Source: Pseudomonas mosselii (GTDB lineage: Bacteria > Pseudomonadota > Gammaproteobacteria > Pseudomonadales > Pseudomonadaceae). From it: a DNA stretch of 64,000 nucleotides. Below, in pieces: positions 18,790 to 26,284 of the stretch. Each line of letters starts with the position of its first letter. The first letter of the stretch is position 1. Position numbers and translations under genes: made by a program. A model generated the notes under the pieces. That model had not been told where the DNA came from and made no database searches. It saw nothing but the letters and a program-made list of their open reading frames with translations. Location of the stretch: assembly GCF_019823065.1 (NCBI RefSeq), contig NZ_CP081966.1:1391001-1455000 (forward strand). The letters are read 5' to 3'.

Positions 18790-19266
18790 TTACTCCGGTT
18801 GTAGATCGCCGGGGATTATCTCACCCCTTTGCGACAAGTGCAGGTCCCGATGGAGGATCAGCCCGGTGGCCAGCTCGCCGCGCAGTTGGTATTGCAGGGG
18901 TTGCCCACGCTTGAGCAGCTTCGCCAGGGGCTTGAGGTGCTGCCAGAGGTTGGTGCGCACGGTGATCTTGAAGGTGCGCCGGGCCTGGCCGCCGACGCTG
19001 CGCCACAGGCTGGCCTCGTCCTCGGCCAGGAGCAGGTCGCCCAGGCGCACCGAATAGGTCAGATGGCGGATGAACAGGCGGCTTTCGTTGGGGTTGTCGA
19101 CCCGCAGGTGCAGGACGAACTCCTGCTGATGCAGACGCATCTTCACCGGCTCCACCTCGAGCAGGTGCAGCTGTGGCTCACGCCAGGTGTCGCCGCCCCA
19201 GCCGGCGCAGCCCGTCAGCCAGCCCAGCAACAGGCAGAGTGTGAGCAGGCGGGCCAGGGGGCGCAT
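18790..19266 (-). CDS. LEA type 2 (LEA14-like) lipoprotein
   Basis: A 158-aa protein. The signal peptide ends in the lipobox LTGC, followed by a WHy/LEA14-like beta-sandwich domain with [20 protein letters not shown], the family hallmark. Such domains occur in envelope proteins and are linked to desiccation or stress, though the function in Pseudomonas is unknown. ATG at 19266 lies 2 nt after the stop of the YchJ-family gene; a TTG at 19272 would overlap that stop and is an alternative. Third gene of the operon. Confidence 0.82.
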   Translation of the reverse strand: MRPLARLLTLCLLLGWLTGCAGWGGDTWREPQLHLLEVEPVKMRLHQQEFVLHLRVDNPNESRLFIRHLTYSVRLGDLLLAEDEASLWRSVGGQARRTFKITVRTNLWQHLKPLAKLLKRGQPLQYQLRGELATGLILHRDLHLSQRGEIIPGDLQPE

Positions 19267-19268
19267 GT

Positions 19269-19745
19269 TCAACTACCGAGGTAACTGGCGCAGCATTTCT
19301 TGAATTTCTGCCCGCTGGCGCAGGGGCAGGGATCGTTGCGACCGGCCTTGAGTGCCACGGTCGGGTCGATGAAGTACCAGCGTCCTGCATGCTGGACGAA
19401 TGCCGAGCGCTCGCGGTGCTGGTGGTCGCCTTCCAGGTCGTGCCAGCGTGCCGTGAAGGTGACGAAGGCGTGTTCGGGTTGCCCACCCAGTACCTCGGCG
19501 CTTTCCACCTCCAGCCCCAGCCAGGTGCTCTGCGCGCTCCAGGCCGCCATGGCGGCGCGATCCAGCTCGGCCTGCTGGGCCGGCAGGGTGGTGTTCACCA
19601 GGTAGTCGATCAGGCCCAGCACGTAGGCGCTGTAGCGCGAACGCATCAGGGTCTGGGCGTCCGGTGCCGGGGTGCCGCTGTGATAGTGCCCACAGCAGGC
19701 GTCGAGCAGGTTGCCGCTGCCGCAGGGGCAGATCGAGACACTCAT
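19269..19745 (-). CDS. YchJ-family protein with two SEC-C zinc motifs (UPF0225)
   Basis: A 158-aa protein built as an N-terminal SEC-C motif ([15 protein letters not shown], residues 5-19), a central NTF2-like domain ([41 protein letters not shown]) and a C-terminal SEC-C motif ([18 protein letters not shown]). This is the UPF0225/YchJ architecture; zinc binding by the Cys clusters is expected and no enzymatic function is established. The ATG at 19745 lies 4 nt after the stop of the upstream gene, so it is translated as part of the operon. Confidence 0.92.
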   Translation of the reverse strand: MSVSICPCGSGNLLDACCGHYHSGTPAPDAQTLMRSRYSAYVLGLIDYLVNTTLPAQQAELDRAAMAAWSAQSTWLGLEVESAEVLGGQPEHAFVTFTARWHDLEGDHQHRERSAFVQHAGRWYFIDPTVALKAGRNDPCPCASGQKFKKCCASYLGS

Positions 19746-19749
19746 CCAG

Positions 19750-20244
19750 TCACCACCAGTACTTGCCGAAGTTTTCAGGGTTGGCCCAGAACTTTGCATT
19801 GAGCCAGTCCGGGACCTGCTTGTAGTCATGCAGATCATAGGTGAACAGGCTCAACACCTGTTCGTCGCGCTGGAACTTCTCGCTGGCCGAGAGTGCCAGC
19901 GAATAGAAGTCGGTGTCCTGCCAGCCGCAGGCGTTCAGATCCGCCAGCACCGCGACGCGGCTGGCGTTGAGGTTGCGGATGCCGCCCAGCAGCTCCAGGC
20001 CGGTGCGCTTGGGCAGGTGCTCCAGACAGTCGACCAGTACCGCCAGGTCGAAGCGTCGGGCTGCCTGTTCGGCGGGGAGCGGACCGGGTGCGGCGACCTC
20101 GATCCGGGTCTCGGGATGGGCGGCAGCGAAGGCTTCCAGAGCCGGGAAGCGACTGCCCACCAGCAGCAACTGGCGCGGGGTGAAGCGATCGAGCAGGGCG
20201 GCCAAGGCCTGCTGCGGCGTGCGTTGTGAAAAAACCTCGGTCAT
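19750..20244 (-). CDS. DUF6231-like protein, methyltransferase-like fold
   Basis: A 164-aa cytoplasmic protein. Residues 25-90 show a Rossmann-like pattern ([16 protein letters not shown], then [15 protein letters not shown]) that resembles SAM-dependent methyltransferase motifs I and IV, but no clear SAM-binding glycine loop follows. The C terminus is rich in aromatic residues ([18 protein letters not shown]). I chose ATG at 20244 since GAGG lies 7 nt upstream; an ATG at 20250 directly abuts that site. It is the first gene of the operon leading to the YchJ, LEA and SEC-C genes. I recall this as DUF6231 of Pseudomonas; function unknown. Confidence 0.75.
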   Translation of the reverse strand: MTEVFSQRTPQQALAALLDRFTPRQLLLVGSRFPALEAFAAAHPETRIEVAAPGPLPAEQAARRFDLAVLVDCLEHLPKRTGLELLGGIRNLNASRVAVLADLNACGWQDTDFYSLALSASEKFQRDEQVLSLFTYDLHDYKQVPDWLNAKFWANPENFGKYWW

Positions 20245-20404
20245 TGCCATTCCTCGTTCAGGTCGCTCAAGACTAGCGGTCCTAAGCGATCGGGCAAAGA
20301 GGCGCGTCGCTACGTCGGGGCTTATTGCTGGCAGAGCGGTAATCGCCGGTCTTTACTCCCAGAGCATCGGTAATGCACCGATTCCCCCTAGGAGAAGCAA
20401 CAAG

Positions 20405-21097
20405 ATGAGCATAGTACGCACAGCGATACCCCTGGTTCTGCTCACCAGTGTGTTGACTGGTTGTGCAGGTTTGCAGAAAACCGACTGGCCGAAGTGCGCT
20501 GCCGTCGGGGGCGTGGGCGGCGCGGCCCTGGGCGCGATCGAGAGCTCCAGCTGGGCTGGCTGGGGCGCATTGCTCGGTGGTGGCCTGGCGGCCGGCTATT
20601 GCTGGGCCCACGGCGATGGCGACGAAGACGGCGATGGTGTGCCGGACAGCCGCGACAAGTGCCCTGGTACTCCGCGTGGCGTGCAGGTCGATGCCAACGG
20701 TTGCCCGCCTGAGCCGGCGCCGGTGGTCGAGGAAGTGGTGGTGCAGAAGGAAGAGGTCATCGTCATTCGTGACGTTCACTTCGAGTTCAACTCGGCAAGC
20801 CTGACTCTCAAAGACAAAGAACGCCTGGATAAAGTGGCCAGTCGCCTGAAGCAGGAAGCGCCGAGCGCTCGTCTGAGCGTGACAGGTCACACCGACAGCG
20901 TCGGCTCCGATAGCTACAACCAGAAGCTTTCCGAGCGTCGTGCCCAGTCGGTGACCAACTACTTGGTCGAAAGCGGCGTGCCGCGAGCCAGTTTCATTTC
21001 GGTGGGGGGCGCGGGTGAGACCCAGCCGGTCGCTGACAATGCCACGGCCGATGGCCGGGCGATGAACCGGCGCACCGAAATCAAAATCCAGCGTTGA
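20405..21097 (+). CDS. OmpA-family lipoprotein with TSP3 calcium-binding repeat (copy 1)
   Basis: A 230-aa outer-membrane lipoprotein. The signal peptide ends at the lipobox LTGC; a Gly-rich glycine-zipper-like stretch (residues 40-70) follows, then a thrombospondin type 3 repeat GDGDEDGDGVPDSRDKCPGT that should bind calcium, and a C-terminal OmpA domain (about 115-230) with VTGHTDSVGSDSYN and the NRRTEIKI end for peptidoglycan binding. GGAG precedes the ATG. It is the first of two tandem paralogues and likely tethers the outer membrane to the cell wall. Confidence 0.93.
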   Translation: MSIVRTAIPLVLLTSVLTGCAGLQKTDWPKCAAVGGVGGAALGAIESSSWAGWGALLGGGLAAGYCWAHGDGDEDGDGVPDSRDKCPGTPRGVQVDANGCPPEPAPVVEEVVVQKEEVIVIRDVHFEFNSASLTLKDKERLDKVASRLKQEAPSARLSVTGHTDSVGSDSYNQKLSERRAQSVTNYLVESGVPRASFISVGGAGETQPVADNATADGRAMNRRTEIKIQR

Positions 21098-21105
21098 GTG
21101 CCGTA

Positions 21106-21134
21106 CGCCCGCGCCTTGAGAAGTGACGCGGGCG
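21106..21134 (+). terminator. Hairpin after the first OmpA gene
   Basis: CGCCCGCG / CGCGGGCG with a 13-nt loop lies 8 nt after the stop codon. The following sequence CGTCTTTACTCC is only weakly U-rich, so termination is probably partial. Confidence 0.5.
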
Positions 21135-21143
21135 CGTCTTTAC

Positions 21144-21178
21144 TCCTGTGTGACCGGTAGCGGCCGGTGACACAGGAG
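21144..21178 (+). promoter_or_regulatory. Hairpin covering the ribosome binding site of the second OmpA gene
   Basis: TCCTGTGTGACCGG (21144-21157) pairs with CCGGTGACACAGGA (21164-21177) in 13 of 14 positions with a 6-nt loop. The ribosome binding site AGGAG is at 21174-21178, so four of its five bases are inside the stem. The ATG follows at 21187. In the mRNA this should strongly reduce ribosome access unless the hairpin is opened. Confidence 0.7.
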
Positions 21179-21186
21179 CAATCACC

Positions 21187-21906
21187 ATGCGTGTTTTGTC
21201 GAAAGCGGCGCTGCCGTTGGTGGTGGCGACGAGCCTGATTACAGGCTGCGCCACCCACAGCGATGGCAGCGCTCCCCTCAATCAAAGGACCTGGCCCATC
21301 TGCAGCCTGCTGGGCGGACTGGTCGGCGGCGGCCTTGGCGCCATCGAAAGTTCCAGCTGGGCGGCCGGTGCCGGCGTTGCCGGTGCGATTGCCGGTGGCC
21401 TGATCTGCTATGCCCAGGATGGCGACGAGGATGGCGATGGCGTATTCGACCGCCGCGACCGCTGCCCGGACACCCCGGCAGGTACCCAGGTCAATCACAT
21501 GGGCTGCCCGCTGCCGCAGTATCCGGCGTCGGCACCCCAACCGGAACCCACCGCAACCCCAGAGGTGATCACGCTCGATGACCAGGGCCAGGTGCTGTTC
21601 GCCTTCGACTCCGCCGAGCTGACCCAGGGCGCCCAGCAGCGCCTGCAAGGTTTGCTGCCCAAGCTCAACGACCCCAGTGTGACCAGTGTCAAGGTCATCG
21701 GTTTCACCGACAGCGTGGGCTCGGATAGCTATAACCAGCGCTTGTCCGAGCGTCGCGCCAGTGGTGTTGCCGAGTACTTGATCAGCCAGGGGCTGGCGCC
21801 GAACAAGGTGACCAGCCAGGGCCGTGGCGAGAGTGAGCCGGTGGCTGACAACGACACCGATGAGGGTCGCTCGCGCAACCGACGGGTGGAGCTGCACCTG
21901 AACTGA
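21187..21906 (+). CDS. OmpA-family lipoprotein with TSP3 repeat (copy 2)
   Basis: A 239-aa paralogue of the preceding gene: lipobox ITGC, a Gly/Ala-rich segment (LGGLVGGGLGAIESSSWAAG), the calcium-binding repeat GDEDGDGVFDRRDRCPDTPAG, a Pro/Thr linker and an OmpA domain with VIGFTDSVGSDSYNQRLSER and SRNRRVELHLN. It keeps the phrase GAIESSSWA of copy 1, supporting tandem duplication. Its ribosome binding site lies in a stable hairpin, unlike copy 1, so the two may be expressed under different conditions. Localisation to the outer membrane facing the periplasm is inferred. Confidence 0.92.
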   Translation: MRVLSKAALPLVVATSLITGCATHSDGSAPLNQRTWPICSLLGGLVGGGLGAIESSSWAAGAGVAGAIAGGLICYAQDGDEDGDGVFDRRDRCPDTPAGTQVNHMGCPLPQYPASAPQPEPTATPEVITLDDQGQVLFAFDSAELTQGAQQRLQGLLPKLNDPSVTSVKVIGFTDSVGSDSYNQRLSERRASGVAEYLISQGLAPNKVTSQGRGESEPVADNDTDEGRSRNRRVELHLN

Positions 21907-21946
21907 ACCCCTCTGGCGCATGCCCTGGCAGTAGGGTTACTGTTGC

Positions 21947-21976
21947 CGGCGCGGCCCGCTCGAACGGGCCGCGCCG
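21947..21976. terminator. 12-bp GC-rich hairpin between the OmpA and DUF1145 genes
   Basis: CGGCGCGGCCCG and CGGGCCGCGCCG pair perfectly around a 6-nt loop. No T-run follows, so it may be a REP-like palindrome or a weak terminator. Confidence 0.55.
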
Positions 21977-22004
21977 ACATAACAACAATCCATGGGGGCC
22001 GGAC

Positions 22005-22280
22005 ATGAAGTTCATCCTGGGCCTGGGCAAGGCTCTGACGGTGGCGTTCTGGGGCGTGGTGCTGTTCAACCTGTTCATGCCGCAGCCGTTGCCGCTCAAT
22101 CTGCTGATCAATGCCGCGGGTATCGTCCTGCTGTCGCTGCATGCGCTGGAGGTGCTGTTCTTCAATGGCAGCCTGCGCGGGCGCAGCCACCGTTGGTTCG
22201 ATCGCCTGCAGATCCTGCTGACCGGTATCTTTCACGTCATGTCCATCCCCCGTCCGCAGGAGGCGTCGAGCCGTGCGTAA
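22005..22280 (+). CDS. DUF1145 family membrane protein
   Basis: A 91-aa inner-membrane protein with two or three predicted helices (about 5-25, 30-55, 65-82) and the conserved HALEVLFFNG segment of DUF1145, a small family of Gammaproteobacteria without known function. The last 8 bp overlap the start of the next gene, so the two are probably co-translated. Confidence 0.85.
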   Translation: MKFILGLGKALTVAFWGVVLFNLFMPQPLPLNLLINAAGIVLLSLHALEVLFFNGSLRGRSHRWFDRLQILLTGIFHVMSIPRPQEASSRA

Positions 22281-23031
22281 ACTGATGTTGCTGGCCGCAC
22301 TGGCCAGTCCCCTGGTCCAGGCCGAAAGCCTGGAGGTCGCCGCCCATTCGATGCTGCGTCTGCCCAACAAGGCGGCCAGTGTGCACCTGGAGCAGTTGCG
22401 GGTGGCCGACTCGGCGACGCTGTTGCTGCCGGCCACGCTTACCGAACTGAAGATCGACCGGCTCGAGCTGGGGCGCGATGCGCGGATCGCCATTGCGCCG
22501 GCGGAGCGGGACCTGAGTATCGAGGCTTTGAGTGCCTACCTGGGCGAGGGCAGCGAATTCAGCGCGCCTGGGGCGCCCGGGACCTATGAACGTGCTGCGC
22601 GGCCTGGGCGTAACCTGGATCTGCGGTTGCAGGCGCTGGAGGCGGATCGGCTGTCGATCGATGCCCGCGGCGGGGCTGGGGCGCCGGGGTATGTTGGGCT
22701 CGATGGGGCCAATGGCAAGCCCGGGGGGTGTACCTGGGGGCAGGCCAGCCGTGGGGCCAATGGTGATGATGGTGGCAATGGGCATGATGGGGCTTCCGGC
22801 GGGCGGGTTCGTCTGGCGGTGCCTGAAGGGTTTGCGCAAGAGCGGATTGTGGTGCGGCTTGATGGCGGTGCTCCGGGCAAGGCGGGGGCTGCTGGGAAGG
22901 CTGGTTTGGGTGGGGCCAGTAAGGGGTGTCTGGTTTATCGGACTGATGCTGGGGGGGATGGGCGGCCTGGGCAGGCCGGGCAGCCTGGGTTGGCTGGGGG
23001 CTCGGGGGAGTTGATTCTTCAGCGGCTTTGA
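22273..23031 (+). CDS. Secreted protein with collagen-like Gly-rich C-terminal half
   Basis: 252 residues from a GTG start overlapping the DUF1145 gene by 8 bp, with AGGAG in the correct position upstream. A signal peptide (MLLAALASPLVQA) is followed by a beta-type region of LEQLRVADSATLLLPATL-like repeats, and from residue 95 by irregular Gly-x-x triplets (GAPGYVGLDGANGKPGG, GAPGKAGAAGKAGLGGA, GDGRPGQAGQPGLAGGSG). This resembles bacterial collagen-like surface proteins, but the triplet run is short and broken. Codon use changes sharply along the gene: GGG, GCT, GTT and TTG become frequent near the 3' end, unlike typical Pseudomonas genes. The family is not one I can name. Confidence 0.75.
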   Translation: MRKLMLLAALASPLVQAESLEVAAHSMLRLPNKAASVHLEQLRVADSATLLLPATLTELKIDRLELGRDARIAIAPAERDLSIEALSAYLGEGSEFSAPGAPGTYERAARPGRNLDLRLQALEADRLSIDARGGAGAPGYVGLDGANGKPGGCTWGQASRGANGDDGGNGHDGASGGRVRLAVPEGFAQERIVVRLDGGAPGKAGAAGKAGLGGASKGCLVYRTDAGGDGRPGQAGQPGLAGGSGELILQRL

Positions 23032-23168
23032 GTTTCTTTGGTTAGTGTTGTTTGGTTGTTTGGTTATTTTAGTTGGTGTTGAGAGTTTTATTTGCATTCA
23101 TTTGCGATGTTGACGCTTATTCACCTTTCCGCCCTTACGGCGGGTTACTTAATGAGATGGTCACCCCG

Positions 23169-23205
23169 GCACCCTGCGAGGCGTACGCTTTCGCAGGGTG
23201 CTTTT
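23169..23205 (+). terminator. Terminator-like hairpin ahead of the IS1111 transposase
   Basis: GCACCCTGCGA / TCGCAGGGTGC forms an 11-bp perfect stem with an 11-nt loop, followed by TTTTA, 19 nt before the transposase ATG. It would block read-through transcription entering the IS from outside. Confidence 0.65.
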
Positions 23206-23437
23206 ACTTCGGAGACCGTCATCATGAGCAGCGTGACCCTGATCGGCATCGACATTGGTAAACATACCTTCCACCTGCACGCCCAGGACAAGTTCGGCAA
23301 AGAGGTAATGCGCAAGAAGTGCTCAAGGCAGCAGATGATGCGGTTTCTGGCCAATCATCCCCCTTGCACGGTAGTGATGGAGGCCTGTGCCGGTTCACAC
23401 TGCCTGGCGCGAGAAATCAAAGCGATGGATCATGAGG

Positions 23438-23445
23438 CCAAGCTG
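23438..23445. repeat. Left 8-bp target duplication CCAAGCTG of the IS256-family element
   Basis: CCAAGCTG at 23438-23445 recurs at 24808-24815, directly flanking the inner IS. The 8-bp length fits the IS256 family. Confidence 0.9.
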
Positions 23446-24807
23446 GAGGGTGTCAGAAATTTTGTGTTCGGGCATAACATGAGTAAGAGGTGCATGTATG
23501 CCAACCAAAAAGAAACCCTTGCGTGACCTGCCCAAAATCCCCAAAGAGCTGCTGGAGCAGTTCGGTGAGGGCCTGATGACCGCAGAGGCTATCGAGGATG
23601 CCTCTGCGGCGTTCAAGAAGGCCTTGATCGAACGCGCTCTGCACGCCGAACTTGGCCACCACCTGGGTTATCCGCCGGGCGCGCAGCGCCCAGAGGATGA
23701 AACCAACCAGCGTAACGGCAAGAGTGGCAAGACGGTTTTGACCGGCGATGGCCCGCTGCGGCTGGAAATTCCTCGTGACCGAGACGGCAGTTTTGCGCCC
23801 ATTCTCATCCCCAAGCATGAGCGGCGGTACACCGGTTTCGATGACAAGATCATCGCCATGTACGCCCGTGGCATGACGGTCAGAGAGATCCGAGCCTTTC
23901 TGTCCGAGCAGTATGGAACAGAGGTCTCACCCGACTTCATCAGCTCTGTGACAGACGAGGTCATGGAAGAAATTGGCGCGTGGCAGCAGCGGCCACTGGA
24001 GCCCATGTACCCGGTCATTTTCTTCGATGCACTGCGGGTGAAGATCCGCGAAGAAGGCTTGGTGCGCAACAAGGCCATTTACTTGGCGCTGGGCGTTCTA
24101 CCCGACGGGACGCGCGATATCTTGGGCATCTGGATCGAGAACACCGAGGGTGCGAAGTTCTGGATGAAGGTCTTTAACGATCTCAAGACACGTGGTGTCG
24201 AGGATGTGCTGATTGCCGTGACCGATGGCCTCAAAGGCATGCCAGAGGCTCTCAGCGCCGTGTTTCCAGAGACGACGCTGCAGACGTGCATCGTGCACCT
24301 GATCCGCAACAGCCTGGACTTTGCAGCCTGGGACAAGCGGCGGGCACTGGCCAAGGCGCTCAAGCCGATCTACCAGGCCATCAACGCCGAAGCGGCTGAG
24401 CAGGCACTCGATGAGTTTGAAAACGGGCCCTGGGGCAAGCAGTATCCAACGGTCGTTGCGGCCTGGAGACGCGCCTGGGATCGAGTGATTCCCTTCTTTG
24501 TCTTCCCACCAGCCATCCGGAAAGTGATCTACACCACCAACGCCATCGAGAGTATCAATGCCCAGCTGCGCAAGATCATCAAGACCCGAGGCCATTTCCC
24601 GAACGATGACGCAGCTACCAAGCTGATCTGGCTGGGGCTGCGAAACATCACGGCGAACTGGGGCTCAGCGGCGCATGATTGGAAAAGTGCGATGAATCAA
24701 TTCGCGATTTTGTACGGAGATCGGTTCATCAGGCCGACCTGGTGAAAGTCAGGGCCTGCCTGACGGCAGGCCGTTACCGGCCCGCACACAAAAAATCTGA
24801 CACTTCC
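23446..24807 (+). mobile_element. IS256-family insertion sequence
   Basis: 1362 bp, bounded by imperfect 21-bp inverted repeats (23446-23466 and 24787-24807; 16 of 21 positions match, sharing TGTCAGA and TTTTGTG) and by 8-bp direct repeats. It contains one transposase gene. It entered the IS1111 transposase after codon 74, so it arrived later than the IS1111 element. Confidence 0.93.
23498..24745 (+). CDS. IS256-family transposase (DDE, mutator type)
   Basis: A 415-aa protein, complete. N-terminal MPTKKKPLRDLPKIPKELLE and LGYPPGAQRPEDE lead into the transposase_mut domain. The DDE residues are probably in YPVIFFDALRVKI (first Asp), IAVTDGLKGMPEALSAVFPE (second Asp) and TTNAIESINAQLRK (Glu). 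LQTCIVHLIRNSL is the family C-x2-H signature. The length and intact frame imply an active enzyme. The downstream 40 bp run to the right inverted repeat. Confidence 0.96.
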   Translation: MPTKKKPLRDLPKIPKELLEQFGEGLMTAEAIEDASAAFKKALIERALHAELGHHLGYPPGAQRPEDETNQRNGKSGKTVLTGDGPLRLEIPRDRDGSFAPILIPKHERRYTGFDDKIIAMYARGMTVREIRAFLSEQYGTEVSPDFISSVTDEVMEEIGAWQQRPLEPMYPVIFFDALRVKIREEGLVRNKAIYLALGVLPDGTRDILGIWIENTEGAKFWMKVFNDLKTRGVEDVLIAVTDGLKGMPEALSAVFPETTLQTCIVHLIRNSLDFAAWDKRRALAKALKPIYQAINAEAAEQALDEFENGPWGKQYPTVVAAWRRAWDRVIPFFVFPPAIRKVIYTTNAIESINAQLRKIIKTRGHFPNDDAATKLIWLGLRNITANWGSAAHDWKSAMNQFAILYGDRFIRPTW

Positions 24808-24815
24808 CCAAGCTG
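24808..24815. repeat. Right 8-bp target duplication CCAAGCTG
   Basis: This is the second copy of the direct repeat generated by the IS256-family insertion; the IS1111 transposase reading frame resumes at 24816. Confidence 0.9.
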
Positions 24816-25619
24816 ATCTCGCCGCAGTTCGTTAAACCTTTCGTCAAGAGCAACAAGAATGACTTCGTCGATGCGCAAGCCATCTGCGAAGCCGCTTCCC
24901 GACCCTCCATGCGCTTTGTGACGCCAAAATCGCCTGAGCAGCAAACGCTCTCTGTTTCTCATCGGATGCGTGAATCATTGATCCGCGACCGAACCAAGAC
25001 GGTGAACCAGATGCATGGGTTCCTGCTCGAATTCGGTGTCAGCCTGCCGACCGGATTGGCAGTGGTCAAACGCCTTGCTTCGGTGCTTGAAGAGCACGAC
25101 CTGCCAATACGGCTCGTCGCATTACTGCAGCGCCTGCATGATCATTTCGTCTACTTGAGCGAGCAGATCAAGGTGTTGGACAAAGAGCTGGAGAGCCAAC
25201 TGGCTGACGATGATCTAGGCAGTCGTTTGCTGAGCATGCCGTGTGTTGGGCCGATCACCGCCAGCCTGCTGGCTGTAGAAATGGGAGATGCTCGGCAGTA
25301 CGGCAGTAGCCGGGACTTTGCGGCCTCTGTAGGTCTGGTGCCCCGCCAGTACAGCACTGGTGGTAGGCCAGCTTTGCTGGGGATCAGCAAGCGTGGCGAC
25401 AAGAACCTTCGGCATTTGCTGGTGCTGTGCGCACGGGTCTACATGCTTCGCCTGAAGTATCAGAAAGGCCCATTGGCCGATTGGGTGCGTTCATTGCTCG
25501 CGCGACGTCACTCCAATGTGGTGGCCTGCGCGTTGGCCAACAAACTGGCACGCATTGCGTGGGCCATTGCCACTCGGCACACGCAATATAAAACGGAGCC
25601 AGACGCGATAAACGCCTGA

Positions 25620-25869
25620 CCCCGTTGTGCTGCACCGAGTTTCACCATCAGGTTTTGCGATAGCTGAACAACAGATGAAATAAACGGCCGATCGGCCTGG
25701 CGATGATCCTGAACGACCAATTGGCTCTTGGAAGCCGCCTACTTTGTTAGGATCGCCAGGTGCGAATGCTCATCGTGGCGCGGGATGCGAGCCCAATAGA
25801 CGCCGGATAGATTGAAGCAAGCCATCCATTCCATCTGATGAACAGTATTGCAAAAAATGGGGTGACCAT
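25620..25869 (+). ncRNA. IS1111 right end, candidate bridge RNA region
   Basis: IS110-family elements encode a bridge RNA in a non-coding end; for the IS1111 group it is reported downstream of the transposase. This right end is 250 bp against 67 bp on the left. It holds a strong hairpin: CCTGGCGATGATCCT (25696-25710) pairs with AGGATCGCCAGG (25749-25760) leaving a 3-nt bulge and a 38-nt loop that could carry a guide segment. A second smaller palindrome, ACGGCCGATCGGCC (25684-25697), precedes it. Assignment as bridge RNA is inference from family knowledge. Confidence 0.5.
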
Positions 25870-26134
25870 AGATTGGTCTTGGCCAAAGTAACCAAAGCCG
25901 TGGCGCTCCATTCATCCGGCCCTCCGCTTCGCTCCGGGTTCCCTCACTCCGGCCTTGCTCCCGGGAGGACCGCGCTGCAGGGCCCATCCTGGGCCCCAGC
26001 GCTTGACGGGCATCCATGCCCGTCACCTCCCTCCGCAAGTCCTGCGTTCGGCCTCCTGAAGTCGCGCAAGTTACGGGCGGCGCCTGAACTGGTGCAGCTG
26101 TCGCTAGTTTGAACTTAATTAATCCCTAGATCGC

Positions 26135-26208
26135 ATCGCGGGGCAAGCCCGCTCCCACGCGATAGTCGTCGTTATATAGATCTCTGTATGAGCGGGCTTG
26201 CCCCGCGA
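26135..26208. repeat. REP pair between the two repeat copies
   Basis: ATCGCGGGGCAAGCCCGCTC (26135-26154) and GAGCGGGCTTGCCCCGCGA (26190-26208) face each other across an AT-rich spacer. They form the centre of the inverted repeat island. The remainder of 26111-26284 is AT-rich with no gene. Confidence 0.88.
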
Positions 26209-26284
26209 AAGGGCCGGAACAGCCAATATATAACTAATTATCAAAAACTAACTTCGCATCTCCTGCTCCTGCTCTTGCTTCTAA

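Larger units (their letters stand above)
23224..25619 (+). pseudogene. IS110-family transposase (DEDD), disrupted by an IS256-family insertion
   Basis: The gene is in two parts: 23224-23445 (74 codons) and 24816-25619 (267 codons plus stop). Removing the inner element and one copy of its target duplication restores an uninterrupted 341-aa frame, the normal family length. The N-terminal RuvC-like DEDD domain shows LIGIDIGKHTFHLHAQD and VVMEACAGSHCLA, and KSNKNDFVDAQAI follows the junction. The C-terminal transposase_20 domain contains MPCVGPITASLLAVEMGD and YSTGGRPALLGISKRGDK with the serine used in catalysis. It is currently non-functional but could be restored by precise excision. Confidence 0.9.
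23157..25869 (+). mobile_element. IS110-family element of IS1111 type, interrupted by an IS256-family element
   Basis: Bounded by perfect 11-bp inverted repeats ATGGTCACCCC (23157-23167) and GGGGTGACCAT (25859-25869), placed near the ends as in the IS1111 group. Without the inner IS and one target copy the element is about 1343 bp, the usual size. It has a 67-bp left and a 250-bp right non-coding end around one transposase gene. It lies in the loop of a hairpin of the chromosomal repeat, in line with the palindrome preference of this family. There is no evident target duplication. The exact termini are a few bases outside the inverted repeats. Confidence 0.88.
23094..26110 (+). repeat. Dispersed structured repeat, copy A (split by the IS elements)
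   Basis: The repeat consists of 23094-23150 and, beyond the IS, about 25880-26110 (roughly 290 bp in all). It matches copy B (26285-26572) in inverted orientation. Predicted hairpins are CCGCC/GGCGG (23129-23143), a GGTTACTT/AAGTAACC stem whose two arms are now separated by the IS, GCGCTG plus GGGCCCA with their complements (25972-26002), GACGGGCA/TGCCCGTC (26005-26024), and outer stems GGGAGG/CCTCCC and CTTGC/GCAAG. Several differences from copy B are compensatory, pointing to selection on structure. Confidence 0.8.

Noticed and set aside
23224..25619. Two separate small genes for the IS110-type transposase halves.
   Set aside because: The halves join in frame once the IS256-type element and one CCAAGCTG copy are removed, so they are one disrupted gene.
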